Positions 54,962 to 64,000 of a stretch of DNA of 64,000 nt are shown piece after piece (position 1 is the first letter of the stretch; each line of letters begins with the position of its first letter). The translations under genes and the position numbers were made by a program. This DNA is from Zygnema cylindricum. Its lineage: Eukaryota; Streptophyta; Zygnematophyceae; Zygnematales; Zygnemataceae. Below the pieces are notes generated by a model. It was not told where the DNA came from, did not search any database, and saw nothing but the letters and a program-made list of their open reading frames with translations. The DNA lies in NCBI GenBank assembly GCA_037447655.1, contig JBBHKE010002473.1, positions 1 through 64,000 of the forward strand, in the 5' to 3' direction.

Positions 54962-55752
54962 AAAAGAGGCTGCCTACCTCAGATTTTACTAAGTCTAAAA
55001 CCCCTCTCTAATCCCTCTACTACTAGTGTACGACACCAATCAAAACAATGTGTCGTACAGAAAGGTACCGGTGCCGAAGTACTTTCTGTACAGCCATTGT
55101 AGGGCATGGCCAAAGAGGTGACGCCTACCACATCTTGACTCGCTCTAAAATTCTTTGGAGATGCCGCAAGCAAATGAGATGTCACCACGTGTCCCTTGGT
55201 GTGGTGGCGACCGAAAACTGCCAAAACGTCCACTCCGTGATATCGGCTCCTATCGTGGCCGTTCGATAAAAACCCGGTTTTAACTTTGTCCGTTGAAACA
55301 AATGTGCGATGTATTTGTTTTGTGTTGTATTTTAATCCATACTATACATAACCAATTCTATGTTCTACGAATCCGTTCATTTTGTTAAATGAAATTCCTA
55401 ACTTGTTTGTGTTTAAGAAGTTACAGTACCCTATATATCTTAGCACAAGTCCCAAACACAAGACAATGCTAACGGATACTTTGACGGTCGACAGGCACCA
55501 TGATCGTGCCAGGATCAAATCTTGGGTCCTTCTATCCTTTTGGTAAATTTACTAAGGGTCGGTTGTCTGTCTCTCAAGGAAGCTTAGGCAGCCATGGCTC
55601 TAGCTCCCTCTCTAGCCTTCGGTGACTACGACAAGTGTGGGGGCTTGAAAGAGGAGTTAAAGGCAGACTGCCTCTGCTATTTTCCTATCTTTATTTTACA
55701 AGTTTTAAACCTAGAAAATACCAAAAGAAAACCATTAATTTCTACATTAATC
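54962..55752 (-). mobile_element. Copia A-like LTR remnant
   Basis: Shares with the A1 and A2 LTRs the sequence CTAAGTCTAAAACCCCTCTC, GTACGACACC, CACGTG, the tRNA-like GGATCAAATC (55512-55521), the hairpin GGTAAATTTACT and GCAGCCATGGCTC. It ends ..AATTTCTACA near 55752. No gag or pol is attached. Confidence 0.65.
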
Positions 55753-55827
55753 ATTAGTCACTCTTTTAACTTTCTAAATTTGTTTTTTATCATAAAACCA
55801 CCTTGTCGGCTATATATATACACATAA

Positions 55828-55839
55828 AGAGAGAGAGAA

Positions 55840-55884
<45 letters not shown>
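55828..55884. repeat. (GA)n microsatellite
   Basis: About 57 bp of nearly pure GA, preceded by TATATATATA at 55811. Confidence 0.95.
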
Positions 55885-55887
<3 letters not shown>

Positions 55888-57965
55888 CAATCGGATGCAC
55901 AACAATATACTGCATTCGAAAGAAGTAGAGGCAAAAAAATACAAAAAAATTGGGGTAAGCAAGATAGTGGTTTAGTTTAAAGTGGAGTGGTAAAACCACT
56001 TCAAAGACCCTCTCACATATATATAATTACGATCCTGTTACGATTCATTATAAGGTACCTGCAAGAGAGGCGATCGAGAGAGCATATACTTAGATAATGA
56101 AATTTATTGGGAAGGTTTAGGGTTTGGGGAATTGCACCCGAGACATGACGGCTACCTATTTCACATTGACCACTGCAAAGAGGATAATCTCTGCTAACCC
56201 GTCCAAGGTGAAATACGTCCGAGAGGTTCCCTTACGATGTCCAACATATGAAATCTCATTTGGGAATCACTCTAGACAATGGGAATAATTTTGTAAATTT
56301 GTGCATTTTCTTTTGAGGTTTCAAATGGCTAAGTAACTCAACCTTTAAAAGTCACTAGGCTAAGGAGTTTAAGAGTGAGGAGTTAGCCGTCATTAAGTAG
56401 AAACATTAAGGTAGATCGATGATGAAGGGAAATTATTGTCACATCTTTCAGCCTGGCCAAAAAAAGGTCGGGGGTCTCAACAACTCATTGGTGGAAAAGA
56501 GAAAGGGTACATTAAAAGGCAAGGAGACGGGTCTAAAACATCACATGAAAAAGCAAAATTCTTAGATTTGGCTAAATGTAGTTGAAGGGGGTGTTGAAAA
56601 CCAGTCGACAATAACGCCGAGACGAGGTCGAGGTAGAAGAATGATTATTTTTCAAGGGTGACCTGGTCACCCATAATGTAGGGCCATCGGACCCAAAATT
56701 GTTCGGCTGAGAGAAAACGTAAAGTACCCACAGCTTCGTTTCCTCTTTCACAACCAACTTTATGAAAAGCTTTCCGGGTCTACCATGTATATTTTCCTTT
56801 TTAAAGATAAACATGCCCATACAACTTTGGGCTTGATATTTTTCATGCATTGCATCGAATACCTTTTAGGCTATTTTTATCGTCAAGACATAAAGGAAGG
56901 TTCCGAAGACCCAACTTAGTTGGCCGAATGGCATACCATAGAGACAAAAACCTTGCACCACCTAATTTAGGGCCAAAGACTCATGATTTAAATCTAAGGG
57001 AAATATAACCATATTGTCCTAACCATAGATACCAAAGCACCAAGATTGGGGCTAAATGACGATGAGATGGACTTCACATGTTGACAAGACCCACAGTTTC
57101 CAAAAATAGGTCCCCAAATTTTTGTAGTGGAATGTGTGAGTATGGAGAGTTTATGACATTAACCCCTAACTGTTTTTCCTATTTTGACGTTTTTTGTGAC
57201 TAACTCGACATGTTTTTTTTTTGGCTATCTCGAAATGTAAAATATTACATATGTTTTTTAATTATGATACCCATTCGCTCCACCAATGTAGAATAGAAGA
57301 ATGGCTTTTTTTAAGATATGAAAAAGGAACGAATAATACATAATATTTCCCTTCAAACGTCATCACATGTTTTTTTGTCTGAATGTACTCTTGAAAGTCA
57401 ACTTTCTAGTAAAGGTAGTAATGGCATATAATCTAAAATCAAATTTCATTTTGGGCAGAACAATTGTTAGATGTTTTAGTGAGTGTTAAATTATTAATAA
57501 ATGTACTGAAGGTGAAATCTGATAAAAAATGCTTGTTGAAAGTTTGATCACTTATTTATAGAGCTCATACAAATAGTTGTTGAATAAGTGTACTTTCGTC
57601 CTGTCTTAGAGTGTATTAACATGCAATTATACTTTAGATTAAACAAGATTAGGCCTGTTATAGTTGAACCGAGCGAAATTGTAAATGCAAAACACTACAG
57701 TAGGTGAGGGGGGGCAACGTTGTTCTATAATGTTTCTTGTTGACAACGGTTAAACCGTTTAGCTTTTCGGTTCTTTTGAACCCAATGGTTCGCCCTGGTT
57801 GGCAATACCGAACGCAAATCATCTCGTTCCTTTCGGTCCAATACGAAAGCAAAAGTACCGAACCAAGCCAGACCGAGTTCTAGATACAGCCTATCGTGAC
57901 ACGGGAGCAAGATTGTACGGCAGATTGCAGGGCGTTGTTCAACTCATCAGTACACTACAGCGCAG
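55885..57965. other. No gene recognised
   Basis: About 2 kb with short frames only. 56100-56260 and 56640-56940 have more balanced composition but no motif I recognise on either strand. GGGGGTGTTGAAAACC at 56588 could be a polypurine tract next to an LTR start. Confidence 0.35.
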
Positions 57966-57972
57966 TACACTA

Positions 57973-58473
57973 CACCGCGAATCGTAATTATAGTAAATAA
58001 CGCTAATTTGGTCGCCCTAAATTTTACTCTATCATGTTAAATAGAGTAAATGATTCTAAATTTTTCATTATACTATTGAAAGTATTTTTTGAATTAGCGT
58101 TAATAACTGTAATACAGTGCTGTTTTAAACAGTGTGGCGTACGGTCAGTGTGTCTGACCCTGCAAAATTGTACTCTATTAAGTAAAAAAGTACAAATAAT
58201 GACTTAATACAGATCGTTATCATGTAACTGCGTTTTAACAAACCCCGTAGTGCAAACGTCATAGCGACGATAAACTGTATGTTTTGTCAGATTCTCTACG
58301 GATACCCAATTTACAATAGAGATATTCAGCACGTCAAATTATAATACTTAAATAAATTAGAGTAAATTCCTCTTTGAAAAAGTTTTATCACACAAATTAG
58401 AGTTCATAACTCTAATTTTTTTTTTTTTTTTTTTACTCTAATTTTTTTTTTTCTCTAATTACGATTTGTGGTG
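57973..58473 (+). mobile_element. MITE copy 1 of three (left arm of inverted pair)
   Basis: 501 bp. It starts CACCGCGAATCGTAATTA and ends ..TAATTACGATTTGTGGTG, so it has its own terminal inverted repeats. TA flanks both sides. The interior holds paired ACTCTA words and a T-run. Non-coding. Confidence 0.8.
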
Positions 58474-58480
58474 TACACTA

Positions 58481-58981
58481 CACCGCGAATCGTAATTAGA
58501 GCAATGAAAAAATTAGAGTACAAAAAAAAAAAAAAAAAAGTAGAGTAATTAACGCTAATTTATGTGATAGAGCTGTTTCAACTATGAAGTTTACTCTAAT
58601 TTATTTAAGTACTCTAATTTGGCACGCTAATATCCTCTACTGTAAATAAGGTATTCGTACAGAATTTGGCAAAACGTACAGTTTATAGTCACTATGACGT
58701 TTGCAATACGCGGTTTGTTAAAACGAAGTTACATGATAACGGCCTGTATTAAATCATTATTTGTATTTTCTTACTTAATAAAGTACAATTTTGCACGGTC
58801 GGAGGTCGTCCGTACTCCACACTATTTAAAACGAACCTATATTAGAATTAAAAACGCTAATTAAACTTTACCTTAAATAGAATAATGAAAAAATTAGAAT
58901 CATTTACTCTATTTCATGTGATAGAGTCGAAATTTCGAGCGACCGAATTAGAGTAATTTACTCTAATTATGATTTGCGGTG
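58481..58981 (-). mobile_element. MITE copy 2 of three (right arm of inverted pair)
   Basis: Also 501 bp, CACCGCGAATCGTAATTA to ..TAATTATGATTTGCGGTG. Read in reverse complement it follows copy 1 base for base with perhaps 15 percent differences. The spacer 58474-58480 is TACACTA, identical to the 7 bases left of copy 1 (57966-57972). Confidence 0.8.
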
Positions 58982-58983
58982 TA

Positions 58984-59545
58984 CACCCTGAATCGTTATT
59001 AGTGTCAATAACTCTAATTTGGGTTCTTAAAATTTTGTTTTTTTTTTTCAAATAGGAAACCCATGATTTTAATTTTTCCTTGACGTTAATTAAGGTACCT
59101 TACAAAAAAGTGTAAAGCCCGAAAGTACAATAAATAATAAATAGTGTGGTGCACGGTCGATGTCAGACCGTACATAAATGTACCTTTTCAAGTGAAAATT
59201 TACAAAAAATAAATTAAATCAGACGCGCACGCATAGGAACGTGCGCTAAAAAAAACGGGATTAGTTTCACACGTAAACTAGTATGGCATGTACGTAAATT
59301 TAGATTCTCGACGGCGTACGATTTCTAATATTTTGTACGTATACATACATTAATGTATATACTTTTTACGAATATTTTAATAATTGTTTTACGAATATAC
59401 TATTTTTGCTGTTCCCAAATTAGCATTAACGCCGAAATTAGAATACACCTTTTTTTTGAAAAAAATCAAATTCTTAATTAGCATCAAGTACGGTAAATTT
59501 TCTTCAACACTATTTAAACTTTGACACTAATAACGATTCGCGGTG
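58984..59545 (+). mobile_element. MITE copy 3 of three
   Basis: 562 bp, CACCCTGAATCGTTATTAG to ..CTAATAACGATTCGCGGTG, flanked by TA at 58982-58983 (shared with copy 2) and 59546-59547. The terminal repeats match those of copies 1 and 2, but the interior differs. Confidence 0.75.
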
Positions 59546-59549
59546 TAGG

Positions 59550-62367
59550 GAAGTGGTCCGGGTATCGCGCTTTCACAATTTGCACACGTCATCCCTTCAG
59601 CAAATCTGTCGCACCGCGCACGAAACTCCATTCTCAATCATGCCAGTTGTCCGTCAACAAAAACGCTGCTGCTCATCGCCACGTGTCTGTCGTATTAGCA
59701 GCGTCTTTAATGATGACCCGATCCCCCCCGACATCCGACAACTCCCACCTGTCCCCATTCATAAATGTGTTTGCCGGCTTTGTCCGATCTTCCATCCTTG
59801 TCATCTCCCCAGAGTCTAGACTCTAGACTCCCTAGACTTCCGAAGAGGCCCTTCGCTTTTCCGTCCGCAGCCCTCCAATCACGCGGCTTCCTCTCCGTAC
59901 AACACAGTACTTTGCCGTGCACCACCGTGGCCTAGCGTGACGATCCGTGCAATCTGCAATCGCGGCGGGCCACGAATCGCTACACGGGAACTCCAAGCCG
60001 TCGCGTTGCGGTAGCTGGCTCGGATTCTGCGCTACAGTACAGGTCTGCACTTGTCTTGCGTACTTCATCCCGTACTTCGGTCTGAAACTCCGATCGAACT
60101 TAACGTCGATCATGAATTTCTGTAAATCCACAATACTACAGTACAACAGTGCCGTACATTATTTACAGTCGCTCTCATCACCATTGTTGACGCGCGCCTA
60201 AGGACTTCGAATCGGCACCGTAATGCATCCACCCGCACACTATTTCATAAAGTACGATTGGGCAGTGCGAGTGCCTGCTGCAATTCGTTGACATAGACTC
60301 TATTTTGAGAAATTATCGTATCCCTAGGCCCGCGTGACCGACCACATTTTCATTTTGTTGGCATTGTCCATTGCGCCTGTGGAGTATTCGTTAGGGCCGA
60401 TGGAGGATGCAGGAAAGGACAGTCGCAAAATCCACGCTAAATACAGCACGCTCAATAATCGCCCCAACTTTTGCTCCCAATAGTTCAGCCGGCAAATCTT
60501 TTAGTCCTGCCCGAATCCTCCGAGGGCCGCACACGCACAGAAAAGAACAAAAACAGAAAAAAGCAAAATGAATGACGAAACGGAACGAAAAGTTACACTC
60601 CGAATTTCCCTTCCCTCCAAAATCCACTCCGAACCTTCCCTCGACAGCCTTTCCCTCCCACCGAAAAAGTGATCGTCATAAAATTGAATTGCCATTTCCT
60701 TCCCTCTCCCCTCTTCCCTCCAATTCTCTCTCCCGTCCCTGCCCGCCATGCCCTCCCCCGCGGCCCTTCTTCTCTAATTTATTTTGATTGAGACCGACAT
60801 TACGATTGACGACAGATTTATTTGAATTTTAATTTATTTGATTTTTCGACCGATAATTGAACTTCGAGTTAGAAATTTGACGCTTGAGATTTGATCGGAA
60901 GACTCCGGAGACTTTGCTGAAAGCCCATCACCAACCCATTAACCCCCTCCCGGCTTCGAGCCTCGACTCCGCCCCCCTCCACTCCCTCACCCTCCCACTG
61001 CGACTCAAATTACCCCACGCCCGCCCATCCCACGCGCCTTGCTTACACCGCCACGCGCCCTGCCACGTGGCGCTGCTCCCGAGACTCCACGCCAGACCCC
61101 TCGCTGGCTCCCGGGCAGGGCTGGGGGGGGCTGGACAAGCGGAGGTACCTGGACGTGGAGGGGCGCAGGGGGTCTGATCAGGCTGCTGGGGCCTTCGCGC
61201 ATGTTTTGGAGGGTGAAGGGAGGGAGGATTAGGGCAGAAGATTAGCGAGGAAAGGTGGTAAGGAGGAGTGAGGGGCGGGGGAAGGCGAGGATAGGGGTCG
61301 GAAGAAGGTCGGATGTGCCATGCAGGGCAGGGGGGTGGAGGGAGAGGGGGATTTTGGAGGGGAGGACGTATGGAGAGGCTAAAAATGCAAATGTTAGAGA
61401 GGGAAGAGAGAAGGGGAGAGGGAAAAGGCATGGTTTTTGGAAGTGGAGAGAGTCAGAGAGAGCAAAGGGAAAAGAATACGCTTTCACCTACCCTAATAGT
61501 GGAAAGGTTATGACAAGAGGACATAGTTTTTTTTCCAACGGGGGGAGAGGCGAGTATTGGGAGGGATAACTGGGATGGGGCTAAAAAAGGTAACTTTATT
61601 TGTCTTTATTGTTTTTGGGGTTGAAATGATCAAAGGTTTTTCCATTTTTTTTTTTTTCCTTATCACTCCTTTTCTAAGGCTTTCAACTCTCCTCCCAGTC
61701 TCTTTCTTTGAACCTTAGTTTGAGCAGTGTACATGTCCCTGTTTCTCTTTTTTTTCCACTCTCCGTCCCTCTTTCTCTTTGAGTCTCCTCTCTTCCATCC
61801 CTCCACTCTCTCTCCTCTCATTTATCTTTCCCTCCCTTCTCCTGCAATTAGCATCCGCCAAGAACTTCCGAATTTTATCCTTACAATGTTTTAGTGAAAT
61901 CGGTCAATATTTTTGAAAATTTTGAACGTTTCTGTATTATATCCAGACAAGAAAATCCTGTCCCTTTTTTTTTGCCCTATTCTGTATCATCTGAAATGGG
62001 CCCAACTGTAGCCAAAATTGACTTTTCTCTGTGGCTTAAAAGTAGGAAGAAAAAAGAAAAAAGAAAAAGGAAAGTTAGAAGAAAAAGAAGAAGAAACACA
62101 AAAGAAGCAGAAGAAGAACAAAAACAGAAGAAGAAGAAGAAGAAGAAGAAGAAGAAGAAGAAGAAGAAGAAGAAGAAGAAGAAGAAGAAGAAGAAGAAGA
62201 AGAAGAAGAGGAAGAAAAATAAGAAAAGATAAAGATGAAAAAAACGAAGACCCATAATACAGAATTTTGAAGAATATGTATGGACGGCTAATTGTTGATG
62301 TCTCACAAATCCACATTTTCCTGAAACTGGGATTGAAACTGACAAGAACACTGTACTTTTTTGTCGG
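59550..62367. other. GC-richer upstream region of the edge gene
   Basis: Base composition rises sharply from 59550. Pyrimidine-rich tracts (60590-60780, 61640-61860) and purine-rich tracts (61200-61560) alternate, with CCACGTGG-type words near 61060. Frames on both strands (60884-61245) are Pro/Arg/Gly-rich and look compositional. It may hold the promoter, 5' UTR and introns of gene M, but no exon can be defended. Confidence 0.4.
62126..62216. repeat. (GAA)n microsatellite
   Basis: About 90 bp of AAG/GAA repeats. They account for the poly-Leu and poly-Lys frames on the two strands here. Confidence 0.95.
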
Positions 62368-64000
62368 ATGCCTCCAGGGGAACCGGAAGTGTACTTTGGT
62401 CTGGACGGTACAGTGGGCGACAGCCAGCTGGCAATCACTGTCATTGCCAAGGCCCACCGTGCCTGGCAACGGAAATTCGGCGAGAAGGAACGCCAGCGAG
62501 GTGGCGGCGCGGTATTGGTCAGCAGTGGAGGAGGCGTAGGAGGAGGAGGAGTTATTGCCATCGACAACCAATCAGGGAGCAGCAAATTTTCGAGACCGAA
62601 GTCGGTGGAACAGCTCCGATGTTCTGACCAATCAGGAGGGCTGTCCAATAACGCTACTGGAGGGCCACGTGTCTATGCAGTACATCAGAGTCATCTGGGA
62701 CTGCCCCGTCTTTCGTCCTGTTGTGAGCCGACAACCGGTAGGTCAGCCGGAGGGTCTGCAGAAATTGGACAGGGGGCATGCGGTCAACGTTGGGGAGACG
62801 GTTTTGTTTCGTCTTTAGAGAAGCCCTCCTGTCTTGTACGAGGGATGCCCGCCGGCAACTCGGTAACTCCTACGACGATGAGTCAGCGTTCGATGTCTCC
62901 TCGACAGCAAAATCAGACGCATTCAAATCCTGCAAATCATCAAAACTTGAGTCAAGTCCAGCAACAGCAGGCGCCATCCACACTATTTATGGATGCAGGA
63001 GTGGGTCCTGGACCTGGGGAGTTAAGCTGTTGGAAGCGGATGATTGGTAAGTTGAAGCATTCTATGGGAGGTGGGAGATTGGACGGGAATATAATACATT
63101 CCTTTTCGTCTTCTAGCGAGGGTTTGAGTCCGCATCTTTTTGGGAATGATTATAAAGAGTCGAGAGACACAGTGTCTCGTCAGCAGAAAAGGTTGCAGAC
63201 GGTGAGAATTAACACGGAAGCGAGAGGAGAACAGGAAACAGAAGACTGGAATTTTTCTTTACAAAAAGCAGAGGATGTTTTTGTTGAAAGAGACAGTTTT
63301 AGGGAAGTAATCGGACCGAGTTTGGAGAGAAGTCAAACGATATCAGAAGGCCAGTTTGCAGCTCAGAAAAGGACAAGGAAGAAGAAGACAGAGACGGGAA
63401 CGGAGGGAGAAGGAAGGCGGAGGGAAGAGGAGGAAGAAGAGAAACCTATTGGCATGGAATCCAGGGGAGGAAATAAAATGGGAGAAGGGGGGAGTAGAAA
63501 GGGAGGCGAAAGGAGAGATGATAATGAGAGTGGCCCGGGTCCGAGTTTGGAGAGATGCCAAACAATTTCTGAAGGTCAGTTTGCGGCACAGAAACAGGCT
63601 AGACGAACAAAGTTAGGGATAGGATCAGGAGGAGGGAGAACAACCGATAAAGGATTATTAGAAGCCGATGAGTTGAAAGGAGAGGAATTCTCTGCAGCCA
63701 ATAGCAGTCTTGCAGTTCGAATTGTCCCGTCTGCTACAGAAAACCGTCACGCTCCTAAGTTGTCGCCTGTAAGTGAGGCTCCAATAGGGGGGGCAAAGAC
63801 TGTTCTTCGAAAGAAAAACTCGAGTTCAAATATGACTTTTAGGGTCGCAGAAGACGACGATGTTAGTTTGGGAATGAGTTCAGACAGAAGTCAAACTGTG
63901 TCTGAAGGACACGTGTCAGGCCAGAAGCAGCAAACGAGAAGGAGAAGAACCTCTATGGCTTTGGAGGGGACGAGCAGAAGTTTTAAAGATTTAGGTTTCC
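62368..64000 (+). CDS. Gene M: long open frame, repeat-bearing disordered protein, runs off the window
   Basis: From ATG 62368 (GTCGGATGC) one frame stays open for 544 codons to the last base. It has no stop and continues beyond the window. It is also open upstream to about 62298, so an upstream exon is possible. The start reads MPPGEPEVYFGLDGTVGDSQ; then a Gly-rich run; a Gln/Asn-rich stretch (residues about 180-210); and charged, disordered sequence. Three copies of one motif occur: PSLERSQTISEGQFAAQK (about 316), PSLERCQTISEGQFAAQK (about 391) and SSDRSQTVSEGHVSGQK (about 504), each followed by a basic run (RTRKKK, ARRTK, QTRRRRTS). The R-S-Q-T and RRRRTS sequences resemble basophilic kinase sites. 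I do not recognise the family. It could be the regulatory N-terminus of a larger enzyme or channel. Confidence 0.6.
   Translation, partial: MPPGEPEVYFGLDGTVGDSQLAITVIAKAHRAWQRKFGEKERQRGGGAVLVSSGGGVGGGGVIAIDNQSGSSKFSRPKSVEQLRCSDQSGGLSNNATGGPRVYAVHQSHLGLPRLSSCCEPTTGRSAGGSAEIGQGACGQRWGDGFVSSLEKPSCLVRGMPAGNSVTPTTMSQRSMSPRQQNQTHSNPANHQNLSQVQQQQAPSTLFMDAGVGPGPGELSCWKRMIGKLKHSMGGGRLDGNIIHSFSSSSEGLSPHLFGNDYKESRDTVSRQQKRLQTVRINTEARGEQETEDWNFSLQKAEDVFVERDSFREVIGPSLERSQTISEGQFAAQKRTRKKKTETGTEGEGRRREEEEEEKPIGMESRGGNKMGEGGSRKGGERRDDNESGPGPSLERCQTISEGQFAAQKQARRTKLGIGSGGGRTTDKGLLEADELKGEEFSAANSSLAVRIVPSATENRHAPKLSPVSEAPIGGAKTVLRKKNSSSNMTFRVAEDDDVSLGMSSDRSQTVSEGHVSGQKQQTRRRRTSMALEGTSRSFKDLGF

Noticed and set aside
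60928-61431. Pro/Arg-rich minus-strand frame
   Set aside because: Composition of a GC-rich, CT-rich tract; overlapping frames on both strands look alike and none has a motif.
61977-62648. Long minus-strand frames with poly-Leu runs
   Set aside because: They are the translation of the GAA/TTC microsatellite. The flanking residues show no domain, and the plus strand carries the start of gene M.
1-64000. CRISPR arrays, operons, prokaryotic insertion sequences
   Set aside because: No regular repeat-spacer array and no tight gene strings; splice sites, LTR retrotransposons and MITEs point to a eukaryotic nucleus.

Overview
The window reads as nuclear DNA of a large, repeat-rich eukaryotic genome, most likely from the green-plant lineage (streptophyte alga or early land plant; the exact organism is not decidable here). 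Reasons: intron-split glycosyltransferase genes of families common in plants (GT77, GT92), dense Ty1/copia and Ty3/gypsy LTR retrotransposons, several MITE families, and primer-binding sites that match plant initiator tRNA-Met. A run of 10 N at 21125-21134 marks a scaffold gap. Family names below come from motif recognition by eye; no database search was run.

Layout. 1-2080: AT-rich degenerate repeat, a 43-bp tandem duplication and a decayed MITE. 2080-5200: copia debris. 5235-7596 (minus): two glycosyltransferase loci, one GT77-like with an N-terminal membrane anchor and one further GT-A-like enzyme; both carry a lesion (frameshift, in-frame TGA). 8930-11345: a MITE fragment and a heavily decayed copia pol. 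11835-14785 (minus): a spliced GT92-like gene with undamaged exons and mostly matching splice phases. 15960-24550: copia elements D, E and E', the last split by a nested LTR element. 24986-28545: non-autonomous LTR element F (two 1.3-kb LTRs, about 0.9 kb non-coding interior). 28546-42054: a stack of nested insertions in which minus-strand copia element I is cut by the full-length copia A1 (31777-38197), by LTR element J, by solo LTR J2 and, less certainly, by A2. 42055-51002: F-type LTR with a Tourist-like MITE inside, then gypsy elements H1 (minus), H2 and H3 (plus). 51226-54961 (minus): F5, an LTR element with a gag reading frame but no visible pol, carrying an hAT-like MITE. 57966-59547: three MITEs in a row, the first two inverted head to head. 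59550-64000: GC-richer genic DNA ending in a long open frame that runs off the window.

How the parts work together. There is no operon. The host genes are three Golgi-type glycosyltransferase loci on one strand and the edge gene M on the other. The most distinctive signal is shared by copia families A, I, F/F5 and the 2.3-kb fragment: directly after the 5' LTR lies GGTTATGGGCCCACC, which matches the complement of the anticodon arm of plant initiator tRNA-Met (a half-tRNA primer site). The ATG inside that site, complementary to the CAU anticodon, is also the start codon of gag. Elements D and H2 instead use the usual TGGTATC-type site complementary to a tRNA 3' end.
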